Shown here: in pieces, positions 1 to 6,187 of the stretch
Layout: each line of letters begins with the position of its first letter
How positions within the stretch are numbered: position 1 is the first letter of the stretch
Source of the DNA: Candidatus Zixiibacteriota bacterium
Lineage (GTDB): Bacteria > Zixibacteria > MSB-5A5 > CAIYYT01
DNA length: 15,019 nt
Assembly: GCA_026397575.1 (NCBI GenBank)
Contig: JAPLUP010000224.1
Location: forward strand, 1-15,019
Direction: 5' to 3'
Translations under genes and position numbers: made by a program
Notes under the pieces: generated by a model
Database searches by the model: none
The model's input: only the letters and a program-made list of their open reading frames with translations
What the model was told of the DNA's origin: nothing

Positions 1-1
1 T

Positions 2-166
2 CTGTTTCAAGCGTTGGTAAATTCTTTCGATTTCGGCACACTGTCGAAGATATATCTCGAAGTTTCTCTGCCGACGCTGGTGTACACTGTAGTTGTCGGC
101 TTCGTAGTATTAGCGATGGCAGATTTGGAGTTTAAGATCGAAGTCAAGAGGCGCGGCCTTGGTTGA
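2..166 (+). CDS. mreD: Rod shape-determining protein MreD, C-terminal end (partial)
   Basis: The frame is open from the first bases of the window to a TGA at 164-166 and encodes the last 54 residues of a protein. What is visible is a hydrophobic span (LPTLVYTVVVGFVVLAM) followed by a charged tail (FKIEVKRRGLG), as expected for the last membrane segment and cytoplasmic tail of MreD, an inner-membrane partner of MreB/MreC in cell elongation. The assignment leans on context: mreD normally lies directly before mrdA (PBP2) and rodA, and here its stop overlaps the mrdA start by 8 nt. The short fragment alone would not identify the family. Confidence 0.7.
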   Translation: MFQALVNSFDFGTLSKIYLEVSLPTLVYTVVVGFVVLAMADLEFKIEVKRRGLG

Positions 167-1988
167 TCAGGTTCCCAAAACATCTCGCGGCTGGATACTG
201 ACCGGCGGACTGATTGCCGCTATCCTGCTGATTCTCGCCAGACTGATCTACCTGCAGGTATTCCAGTACAAATACTATTTTCAGATGTCGGAAGAAAACC
301 GCATCCGCGTTTTGCCACGCGCAGCCATGCGGGGAAAAATCGTCGACCGTGAGGGACGGTTACTGGCATCCGACCGACCGGCTTATACCGTCTCCATCAT
401 TCCCTCCGAAGTCTCGAAGATCGACTATCTTGCGGGAGAATTGGCGCCGCTTTTGGAGATGGATGAGAAGGCGATCGTGCGCAAAGTCGCCGATCGTCGC
501 ACGCGCAAGTATGAGCCGGTGGCGATCAGACGCGATCTGTCTTTTCCGGCTGTCTGCATCATTGAGGAATCCAACGAACTGTTTCCGGGTGTCATCTATC
601 AGCTTGATCAAACGCGCACCTACTACTTCGGCAAATCACTCTGTCACTTGATCGGCTACACAGGCGAAGTTGATGAACGCGAAGCTAAAGATCAGCATTA
701 CCGCATCGGCAGCATTATCGGTCGTGCCGGGGTGGAAAGACAGTATGATCGGTCGCTACGCGGCATAGATGGCATCGATTATTTAGAAGTCTCCGCGACC
801 GGTAGGATTATTGGACCGCTGGAGGACAAGCCAAGCAAAGATCCTTTGATGGGGGACGAACTGGCGCTGACCATTGATATGGACTTGCAGATGGCCGCGG
901 ATTCCTGTTTCGGCGACACGCTCTCGGGGGCGGCGATTTTTCTCGACCCCAAGACCGGCGAGATACTGGCTTTGGTCTCGAAACCAACTTACGACCCAAA
1001 TCTCTTTGCCGGTTTTGTGTCGCGGTCGGAATATCAGTCGCTGGCCGGTGATGAACGTCTGCCCCTTTTTGATCGAACCATCCGCGGCACATATCCCCCC
1101 GGCTCAACAGCAAAGCTTCTTACCGCTGGGGCCGCTCTGGAGGAAGGACTCATCACACCGGAAACTCATTTCGGCGCCTGCCGGGGCGGTTATCAGTTCG
1201 GCAATCGATTCTTCAAGTGCTGGGAGAAGCGTGGTCACGGTAGCCTGGGTCTGTTAGCGGCGCTAGAGCAATCTTGTGACGTGTACTTCTATCAACTGGG
1301 ATTGAAACTCGGTCTGGAAAAGTGGAGCAAGTATGCGCGGGCCTGTGGATTTGATCAGACCACCGGTTTGGATATTCCCGGCGAGAAAATCGGCCATGCA
1401 CCGGACGAAAAGTGGTATGAAAAAACCTATGGCAAATACAACTGGAACAAGTCCGTGATGCTCAATCTGGGCATCGGTCAGGGCGAGTTCCTGGTGACCC
1501 CGATTGAGTTGGCGCAGTTCTACGCCGGCATTGTGAATCATGGCGTCGTAATGAAGCCGCATGTGATGCGCTATCTTCGCACTCCCAAAGGCGAAACAAA
1601 TTACTACCATGCCGAAATCGCGCGGGGCCTGCCGTTTTCCGAGGAGACTCTGGAAATCCTCAAAGAAGGTCTTTATCGAGTTGTCCAAAGCGGCACGGCG
1701 GCGCGGTCGCGAATACCAGAAGTGACTATGGGGGGCAAAACCGGAACAGCACAAAATCCGCACGGAAACGATCACTCCTGGTTCGTCGGCTATGCGCCCG
1801 CGCTTGATCCCCAGATTCTGGGATGTGTGATTGTCGAGAATGCCGGACATGGCTCGACGGTCGCGGCGCCTTTTGTAAAAGCGGTCTTCATCAAGTTCTT
1901 CCAGAAGAAAGGCATTATCAAGATGCCGCCACCGCCGATGCCACCGTTGGTATCCTCCGGAAACGGGGTCAATAGTGCTGCAAACTAG
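159..1988 (+). CDS. mrdA: Penicillin-binding protein 2 (elongasome transpeptidase)
   Basis: This is a class B penicillin-binding protein of 609 aa, close to the usual PBP2 length. It cross-links peptidoglycan side chains during lateral wall growth together with RodA. Residues about 12-35 form the single N-terminal membrane anchor. The dimerisation region follows (RGKIVDREGRLLASD, about 59-73), then the transpeptidase domain with all three active-site motifs: S316-T-A-K319 (nucleophilic Ser316), S372-C-D374 and K527-T-G-T530. The start is TTG at 159, chosen because AAGAGG lies at 146-151, 7 nt upstream, and because the first residues lead straight into the anchor. It overlaps mreD by 8 nt and rodA by 14 nt, so the three genes are probably translationally coupled. 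The C-terminus ends in a proline-rich tail (MPPPPMPPL). No key residue is missing. Confidence 0.96.
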   Translation: MVDQVPKTSRGWILTGGLIAAILLILARLIYLQVFQYKYYFQMSEENRIRVLPRAAMRGKIVDREGRLLASDRPAYTVSIIPSEVSKIDYLAGELAPLLEMDEKAIVRKVADRRTRKYEPVAIRRDLSFPAVCIIEESNELFPGVIYQLDQTRTYYFGKSLCHLIGYTGEVDEREAKDQHYRIGSIIGRAGVERQYDRSLRGIDGIDYLEVSATGRIIGPLEDKPSKDPLMGDELALTIDMDLQMAADSCFGDTLSGAAIFLDPKTGEILALVSKPTYDPNLFAGFVSRSEYQSLAGDERLPLFDRTIRGTYPPGSTAKLLTAGAALEEGLITPETHFGACRGGYQFGNRFFKCWEKRGHGSLGLLAALEQSCDVYFYQLGLKLGLEKWSKYARACGFDQTTGLDIPGEKIGHAPDEKWYEKTYGKYNWNKSVMLNLGIGQGEFLVTPIELAQFYAGIVNHGVVMKPHVMRYLRTPKGETNYYHAEIARGLPFSEETLEILKEGLYRVVQSGTAARSRIPEVTMGGKTGTAQNPHGNDHSWFVGYAPALDPQILGCVIVENAGHGSTVAAPFVKAVFIKFFQKKGIIKMPPPPMPPLVSSGNGVNSAAN

Positions 1989-3210
1989 GAATCCGTTTAC
2001 TTCCGGCGGTTGGTCGATGTTTGTCGCCGGTGCTTTGCTGACGATCATTTCGATTCTGCTGGTCTATTCAGCCAATCACAATTCTCCCGACCCGCGTCTA
2101 CAGGACGATTGGGGCAAGCAAATCATCTGGTTCGTACTCGCCGCAATAGTGTTTTTCGCGACTACCGCCATGCCGCTGCGAATGCACGAGGTTTTCGCGC
2201 CCATCTACTATGGCATCGCGATCATATTGTTGCTGGGACTAATCTTGTTTGGCGCTTCTATGTTCGGGGCACAGCGCTGGTATAGTCTGGGGGCTTTCAG
2301 TATCCAACCGGCGGAAATCGGGAAGGTCGCCTTCATCTTTATGCTGGCGCGCTATTTGACTTATAGCCGCCGTCCGATTTCGAGTCTCAAGAAGATCGCG
2401 GCTGCTTCTGCCATTTGCGGCGTGATTACGCTGTTGGTAGTGCGCCAACCTGATCTGGGATCGGCGGTCATCTTCGCCGTAGTCTTTCTGGTGATGATGT
2501 TCTGGGAAGGAATGCCGGTCAAGTATTTGTTGCTGTTTATTACGCCGGTCGCGAGTATGATCGCTTCATCAAGCATGATCGCCTGGATCGTGTTTTTCGC
2601 ACTGCTGATTTTCGCGGTGGTACCATTGATTCGATCGTCGCTGGCTTTTACGATCACACTGGTTGCCATCAATCTGGCAGTCGGCGCATTCAGTTCGATT
2701 GCCTGGAACCGTCTACATGACTACCAGCAGATGCGTATCAAAATCTTTCTTGATCCCGGCCAAGACCCGCTGGGGGCGGGATACCAGATTATCCAATCCA
2801 AGGTTGCCATCGGATCAGGGGGATTGCTCGGCAAAGGATATCTTGCCGGGAGTCAGAATAAGCTCGACTTTCTACCTTTGCGGCATACGGATTTCATCTT
2901 TTCGGTGGCCGCGGAAGAATTCGGAATGCTGGGCGGCGTTGTGATTATCGCGCTGTTCGGATACATCTTCCATCGAGGCATTCGAGCGGCAATGAAAAGC
3001 CGCAACAGTTTCAGCGCATTGGTGGCCATTGGTGCGACCTCGGCACTGGCCTTTCAAATGTTAGTCAATATCGGTATGGTGCTTGGCCTCTTGCCTGTAG
3101 CAGGGGTACCCCTCCCCTTTGTCAGTTACGGGGGTTCATCACTACTGGTGAGTTGGGTGTTTCTGGGGTTAGTAGTCAATGCCGAACGGAATTGGCAGGA
3201 GTATAGTTAG
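1975..3210 (+). CDS. rodA: RodA, SEDS-family peptidoglycan glycosyltransferase
   Basis: This is a polytopic membrane protein of 411 aa in the FtsW/RodA/SpoVE (SEDS) family. It polymerises lipid II into glycan strands in the elongasome, paired with the PBP2 just upstream. Family signatures are clear: PDLGSAVIFAVVFLVMMFWE in mid-protein, GYQIIQSKVAIGSGGLLGKG, LDFLPLRHTDFIFSVAAEE (with the conserved Asp at residue 306), and LPVAGVPLPFVSYGGSS near the C-terminus. At 411 aa it is somewhat longer than the roughly 370 aa of the E. coli protein. The extra length appears to lie in the additional hydrophobic stretch at about residues 180-240. The start used is GTG at 1975, inside the end of mrdA. TTG 2011 or ATG 2017 are possible later starts that would still leave the first membrane segment intact. 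Confidence 0.95.
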   Translation: MLQTRNPFTSGGWSMFVAGALLTIISILLVYSANHNSPDPRLQDDWGKQIIWFVLAAIVFFATTAMPLRMHEVFAPIYYGIAIILLLGLILFGASMFGAQRWYSLGAFSIQPAEIGKVAFIFMLARYLTYSRRPISSLKKIAAASAICGVITLLVVRQPDLGSAVIFAVVFLVMMFWEGMPVKYLLLFITPVASMIASSSMIAWIVFFALLIFAVVPLIRSSLAFTITLVAINLAVGAFSSIAWNRLHDYQQMRIKIFLDPGQDPLGAGYQIIQSKVAIGSGGLLGKGYLAGSQNKLDFLPLRHTDFIFSVAAEEFGMLGGVVIIALFGYIFHRGIRAAMKSRNSFSALVAIGATSALAFQMLVNIGMVLGLLPVAGVPLPFVSYGGSSLLVSWVFLGLVVNAERNWQEYS

Positions 3211-3272
3211 CTGATCGGAGTATGGGCTATTGCAGGTGAAAGAGAAAAAAAGTGCCAAATGTGATTGACAGT

Positions 3273-3302
3273 AACCAGACATTCTCGGGGAATATTCTGG
3301 TT
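3273..3302. repeat. Imperfect palindrome upstream of the AT-rich island genes
   Basis: AACCAGA (3273-3279) is the exact reverse complement of TCTGGTT (3296-3302). Inside, ATTC (3281-3284) pairs with GAAT (3290-3293) around a TCGGG loop. No T-run follows on either strand, so a classical terminator is unlikely. The site lies 82 nt before the first island ORF. It could be an operator for the island genes or a structured 5' leader; which one cannot be told from sequence. Confidence 0.4.
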
Positions 3303-3332
3303 GACTTGCGACCGCATGACAAGTTGACTTGT
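3301..3332. repeat. Dyad ACAAGT-TG-ACTTGT and duplicated TTGACTTG
   Basis: A perfect 6+6 bp dyad with a 2-bp centre lies at 3319-3332. Its right part (TTGACTTG, 3324-3331) is also a direct copy of 3301-3308, 23 bp away, roughly two helical turns. Short dyads and phased direct repeats like these are typical of repressor or control-protein sites. They lie in the leader of the island genes, directly after the 3273-3302 palindrome. Function is inference only. Confidence 0.35.
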
Positions 3333-3383
3333 GCTTGTAGGTATGGCACTGGGATTAGAAATTGCTCACTGAATTGAAGATAT

Positions 3384-3578
3384 ATGCTGACAGAAATGTG
3401 TAATGAATTTGGCAAGTCAGTTAGGTTGGGAACTGGTCTATTTGTAAATAGGGTAATTGATTTGAATGAAGTCGAAGATAGAGTTCTGATGGAGAAACCT
3501 TTTCCAAAGGGAGATTTCATTTGTCCCCTTTGTGAAGAGATTGAGCAAGAGTATCAAGAACAATATGCTGGAAATTAG
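3384..3578 (+). CDS. Small hypothetical protein with a CPLC motif, upstream of a nuclease-like gene
   Basis: This is a 64-aa ORF that I do not recognise. The ATG at 3384 is the first possible start after an in-frame stop at 3375, and only a weak GAAG precedes it. The protein is acidic towards its C-terminus and holds one CxxC pair (FICPLCEEIEQEYQEQY). One CxxC alone is half a zinc knuckle, so metal binding would need a dimer or partner. Its stop (3576-3578) overlaps the best ATG of the next gene (3565) by 14 nt, the usual arrangement for coupled genes, which favours it being real. Base composition is as AT-rich as the next gene and unlike rodA before it. Alternatives are a control or antitoxin-like partner of the nuclease gene, a remnant of a longer gene, or a chance ORF. 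Confidence 0.45.
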   Translation: MLTEMCNEFGKSVRLGTGLFVNRVIDLNEVEDRVLMEKPFPKGDFICPLCEEIEQEYQEQYAGN

Positions 3579-4584
3579 AGAATCTCAAATTGAAGACATT
3601 TTTGCAACACAACTTGACGATGTAAAGCAACTCTTATCGTTGGATGGGAGCATTGCATTAATCAATCGTAAAAAGAAGTTGCCCTCCGGTGTAATCTTAG
3701 ACTTACTTTTTCTTTCTTCCAATGATTTATTGTTACTTGAACTGAAGGTTGTAAGAAGTGAAATGAAATTCTGTGACCAAGTCATTGATTACAGGAAAGA
3801 AATCATCTCACTACAACCGAAGAATGAGTTTCCGAATCTTCCAGTGAGATCATTTCTTGTTTGTCCCGAATTTATTGAGAGTCACAAAGAGTATTGCCGT
3901 GATAATGATGTTATCCCAATTCAATTTTCACCTTACGAGCTCCTGAAGAATTTCTATTTCAAAGTAAAAGCAATCTCTCGTTTAATAAATCTTAAACCTT
4001 CCAATCACGGACTTTGGAACCTCAATTTACTTAACCGCATTCTATATTCGATCGATGGAGAAACCAAAATCCGGGAGCTGGCTCAGTCAACGAAACTCTC
4101 CAAAAGCACTATTGGTAGTTACTTGAGATTATCAACTGAATTGGGACTAACAAGAATAGGACCTAACATCACTCTAACTGAATTAGGAATTGAGTTTGTA
4201 AAACATCGAGATAAAGAGAAATCAGTTGAATTCGTCAGCGAATTGCAGACAGAGGTGATAAAGAATCATATCACTAACAATCCTTTTTCGAGCCCTGCAA
4301 TTTTTGGAATTTATTCAGCAGTTGAAACAATCTTCGCCTTATCAAGAAACTTTTATCCTGTTCCGCTAAAGGAAGCTAGCAAGTTCTTCGCCTATTTGTC
4401 TGGGAAGCATAATGAGTGGGCAGCGAAAGCGTCAAATGATGCCTTCATAATGTACTCAAATTATGGAATCGGCTTAGGTCTGCTCGCGAAAGTCAATCGT
4501 GATTATTACATAACTCCATCAGGAATCAGATTCATTTTACTCTTAGAATTGAACAAGTCGATTCTTTTCGTGAATTCGATATGA
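3565..4584 (+). CDS. Predicted PD-(D/E)XK endonuclease-like protein with winged-helix region
   Basis: The protein is 339 aa from ATG 3565. An in-frame GTG at 3532 would add 11 residues but has no ribosome site. The N-terminal 80 residues show the layout of a PD-(D/E)XK nuclease: Glu10 in the first helix (SQIEDIF), Asp46 in GVILDLLFL, Glu59-Leu-Lys61 in LLLLELKVV, then Gln72 and Tyr76 in DQVIDYRKE. The pattern ...DLL...ELK...QV..Y is shared with NucS/DUF91-like and many restriction-type nucleases. Residues about 150-215 resemble a winged helix (IRELAQSTKLSKSTIGSYLR followed by a TELG wing). The last 110 residues may hold a second one (YYITPSGIRFILLLEL). No methyltransferase lies nearby. The gene is AT-rich and sits between rodA and a broken wlbA, which suggests acquisition. 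It could be a defence nuclease or a regulator with a nuclease-like fold; the catalytic call rests on motifs only. Confidence 0.7.
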   Translation: MLEIRESQIEDIFATQLDDVKQLLSLDGSIALINRKKKLPSGVILDLLFLSSNDLLLLELKVVRSEMKFCDQVIDYRKEIISLQPKNEFPNLPVRSFLVCPEFIESHKEYCRDNDVIPIQFSPYELLKNFYFKVKAISRLINLKPSNHGLWNLNLLNRILYSIDGETKIRELAQSTKLSKSTIGSYLRLSTELGLTRIGPNITLTELGIEFVKHRDKEKSVEFVSELQTEVIKNHITNNPFSSPAIFGIYSAVETIFALSRNFYPVPLKEASKFFAYLSGKHNEWAAKASNDAFIMYSNYGIGLGLLAKVNRDYYITPSGIRFILLLELNKSILFVNSI

Positions 4585-4600
4585 ACAGAACTGAATTCAC
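4570..4600. repeat. 8-bp inverted repeat spanning the nuclease gene stop codon
   Basis: GTGAATTC (4570-4577) is matched by GAATTCAC (4593-4600) with a 15-nt spacer that contains the TGA stop (4582-4584). There is no downstream T-run. It marks the right edge of the AT-rich island, since base composition changes directly after it. It could be a weak terminator or a boundary repeat. Confidence 0.35.
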
Positions 4601-4617
4601 AAGTATCCCGCGACGAT

Positions 4618-4634
4618 GCACCCCTACATGGTGC
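4618..4634 (+). other. Short hairpin in the old wlbA leader
   Basis: GCACC (4618-4622) pairs with GGTGC (4630-4634) around a 7-nt loop. Flanking TCCC (4606-4609) could pair with GGGA (4635-4638) across a bulge. The GGGAG at 4635-4639 is the ribosome binding site of the broken gene's ATG at 4646, so the fold would partly cover it. This is minor and may be chance. Confidence 0.25.
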
Positions 4635-4645
4635 GGGAGTTGAAA

Positions 4646-5483
4646 ATGTCCAAAAACTTCGCAATGACCGGTGTGGCGGGCTATATTTGAACGGTTCGAC
4701 CGGCATATCGAAAAGCTGCGGCGCGCCGGTGACGAACAGCGTGTGCACTATGTCACAATCTGCTCCCCTAACTATCTACATGATGCGCATGTCCGGTTTG
4801 CGCTGCGAGTCGGTGCGGACGCGATCTGCGAAAAGCCGGTGGTGCTTAACCCATGGAATATCGACGCGTTGCAGGAACTGGAACAGGAATCGGGAAAGCG
4901 GGTTTATACCATTCTGCAATTGCGGGTACATCCGTCGCTGGTAGCGTTGCGCGAGAAGCTTCAGAAAGAGCGCGCCGCTCACAAGCACGAAATCACCCTG
5001 ACCTATGTTACTTCTCGTGGCGCCTGGTATCTCGTGTCATGGAAGGGTTCGGTTGAGCGTTCGGGTGGTTTGGCGACCAATATCGGCATACATTTCTTTG
5101 ACCTTCTGATATGGTTGTTCGGCGGCGTACAGAAAAATGAAGTGCATCATTCCTCTGCCGAGCGCGCTTGTGGTTTCCTGGAGCTGCAAAACGCCAACGT
5201 CAAATGGTATCTCTCCATCAACCAGAACGACCTCCCTGCCGCCGCTAAAGAAAAAGGTAAGCGGACGTTTCGTTCGATTACGGTCGACGGACAGGAGATC
5301 GAGTTCTCGGAAGGGTTTACCGATCTGCACACAGTCATCTATCGCGAGACACTTTCCGGACGTGGTTTCGGATTGGAGGATGCGCGGCCGTCTGTCATAG
5401 TCGCGCACGATATCCGCGAGGCCAGACCCACCGGGATTGGCGCGCACTCACATCCGCTCGCGCTGAAACTGAAATTGACGTGA
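4646..5483 (+). pseudogene. wlbA: Broken WlbA/WbpB-type UDP-sugar 3-dehydrogenase (Gfo/Idh/MocA family)
   Basis: The family oxidises C3 of UDP-GlcNAc-uronate-type sugars for surface polysaccharide. Two frames hold one gene. ATG 4646, with GGGAG 6 nt upstream, reads MSKNFAMTGVAGYI and stops at TGA 4688. The next frame continues from 4683 as IFERFDRHIEKL and runs intact to 5483 with family landmarks: VTICSPNYLHDAHVRFAL, GADAICEKPVVL, TNIGIHFFDLLIW and FSEGFTDLHT. From memory of the family, GYI should be followed by about 40 residues (APRH... to the second Rossmann strand) before FERF, so an out-of-frame internal deletion near 4685-4688 removed most of the NAD half-site. Head (14) plus tail (265) plus about 40 gives the normal length near 320 aa. 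A 270-aa product from GTG 4671 could be made but would lack the cofactor site. The rest shows no decay, so the lesion is recent or an assembly error. Confidence 0.85.
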
Positions 5484-5504
5484 AGAAGACCCTCGCAATA
5501 ACGA

Positions 5505-5573
5505 GGTAGGTTAGGCATTCTTGCCTGACCAAAACACCAAGAAAAAAGGACAGGCAGAAATGCCTATCCTACC
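5505..5573. repeat. REP/MITE-like imperfect inverted repeat
   Basis: Two 26-nt arms (5505-5530 and 5548-5573) are inverted copies with four mismatches, separated by a 17-nt A-rich spacer. Each arm is itself a small hairpin: AGGCA-TTCT-TGCCT on the left and AGGCA-GAAA-TGCCT on the right. The outer ends are GGTAGG and CCTACC. Nested hairpins in an intergenic gap at the end of a gene are the usual form of dispersed REP-type or MITE-like elements. There is no coding capacity. A further hairpin, CCTCG-CAATAA-CGAGG (5491-5506), abuts the left end. It lies between the convergent ends of the wlbA remnant and the DUF5683-like gene and could act as a bidirectional transcript end. Confidence 0.75.
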
Positions 5574-5579
5574 AGCACT

Positions 5580-5595
5580 TCACTTCGAAAAGTGA
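5580..5595 (-). terminator. Hairpin at the 3' end of the minus-strand gene
   Basis: TCACTT (5580-5585), CGAA loop, AAGTGA (5590-5595) form a perfect 6-bp stem one base past the minus-strand stop codon (5597-5599). No U-tract follows, so it would be a weak terminator or an mRNA 3'-end stabiliser. Confidence 0.35.
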
Positions 5596-5596
5596 T

Positions 5597-6097
5597 TCAG
5601 AATCGCAGACTCAGTTTTATTGAGGCGCCATCTTTGGGCGCCTCGAAATCGGGAGTGATATCGACGTCGAAGCCGGCGAGGTGGGCGTCCACGTAGGCAT
5701 CAAACATGCTTAGGAAAACAGTGAGTCCGACCGCCCAGAGATAATCATCCCGGCTCGTGCGATACGATCTGTAAATGTTGTAGCGGGTGGATTGTTGGGA
5801 TGGATCGTTGGTCTGCTGAATCGAGTTGTACTGATCTTCAGTTTTCTTCCACCAGTGAACTGCCTTGACGATAAAGAACGTCTCCGCGCCAAACACGACA
5901 GCGCTCTTGATATACTTGCGATTATAGTATTGCCCCCAGCCGGGTATGGCGACGGAACGCAGAAGTGCCCCCATCGGCGCACGTTTCGGTTTAACCCGCC
6001 CGACCGAATCGCCCTGAACGGACAAGCTGTCCGCCGAAATACTGGCGGTAATCGCCAGCAACGGAATCAGAAAAATGAGAAGGACATATCTACGCAT
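5597..6097 (-). CDS. DUF5683-like small membrane protein
   Basis: The protein is 166 aa with a signal peptide-like N-terminus (RRYVLLIFLIPLLAITASISA). The hallmark of the family follows: RSVAIPGWGQYYNRKYIKSA at about residues 47-66, leading into a hydrophobic segment (VVFGAETFFIVKAV). A polar stretch rich in Gln, Ser and Tyr (about 85-118) comes next, then a second hydrophobic segment (YLWAVGLTVFLSMFDAYVDA) and a short C-terminal strand-like tail (SIKLSLRF). The PGWGQ-YYN motif is typical of DUF5683 proteins in Bacteroidetes-like genomes, whose function is not known to me. The gene is monocistronic, transcribed away from cobB, and probably starts from a promoter 8 nt before its ATG. A role at the inner membrane or cell envelope is inferred only from its topology. 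Confidence 0.8.
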   Translation of the reverse strand: MRRYVLLIFLIPLLAITASISADSLSVQGDSVGRVKPKRAPMGALLRSVAIPGWGQYYNRKYIKSAVVFGAETFFIVKAVHWWKKTEDQYNSIQQTNDPSQQSTRYNIYRSYRTSRDDYLWAVGLTVFLSMFDAYVDAHLAGFDVDITPDFEAPKDGASIKLSLRF

Positions 6098-6105
6098 CGG
6101 ATTGT

Positions 6106-6134
6106 ATAATAACTGTGCGCACTAACAGAGGCAA
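6106..6134 (-). promoter_or_regulatory. Predicted sigma70 promoter giving a (near-)leaderless mRNA, minus strand
   Basis: On the minus strand, TTGCCT (6134-6129) and TATTAT (6111-6106) are separated by 17 nt, matching the -35 and -10 consensus at 4/6 and 5/6 positions. Only 8 nt separate the -10 box from the ATG (6097-6095), so transcription should start within a base or two of the start codon. No ribosome binding site precedes the gene, which agrees. The -35 box overlaps a near-palindrome GGCAA-GGCCT-TTGCC (6130-6144) that could hold a regulator. Confidence 0.6.
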
Positions 6135-6153
6135 GGCCTTTGCCAACTTGACC

Positions 6154-6181
6154 TTGACAGCATGGTCGATTCCGCTATATT
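6154..6181 (+). promoter_or_regulatory. Consensus sigma70 promoter giving a leaderless cobB mRNA
   Basis: A perfect -35 TTGACA (6154-6159), a 16-nt spacer and TATATT (6176-6181) precede the cobB ATG (6188) by only 6 nt. A transcript starting 7 nt after the -10 box would begin exactly at the A of ATG. There is no Shine-Dalgarno sequence, consistent with leaderless translation. The promoter would drive the whole cobB-TPR-pyrK-pyrD-pyrF run. Confidence 0.7.
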
Positions 6182-6187
6182 CTCACG

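Noticed and set aside
1263..2048. 261-codon open frame on the minus strand across mrdA and the start of rodA
   Set aside because: It lies wholly opposite well-conserved PBP2 and RodA coding sequence, has no ribosome site, and its residue make-up is that of an antisense shadow.
3265..3270. Perfect TTGACA as a -35 box for the island genes
   Set aside because: No acceptable -10 box lies 15-19 nt downstream; the nearest AT-rich hexamers are 20 nt or more away.
3211..4605. Transposon or integrase-mediated insertion with target-site duplication
   Set aside because: No transposase or integrase gene, no tRNA attachment site, and no convincing direct repeats at the two edges were found by eye.
4671..5483. 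Intact 270-aa oxidoreductase starting at GTG 4671
   Set aside because: The proper start with a ribosome site and the family N-terminus lies at 4646 in another frame, so the open frame is the tail of a broken gene, not a complete one.
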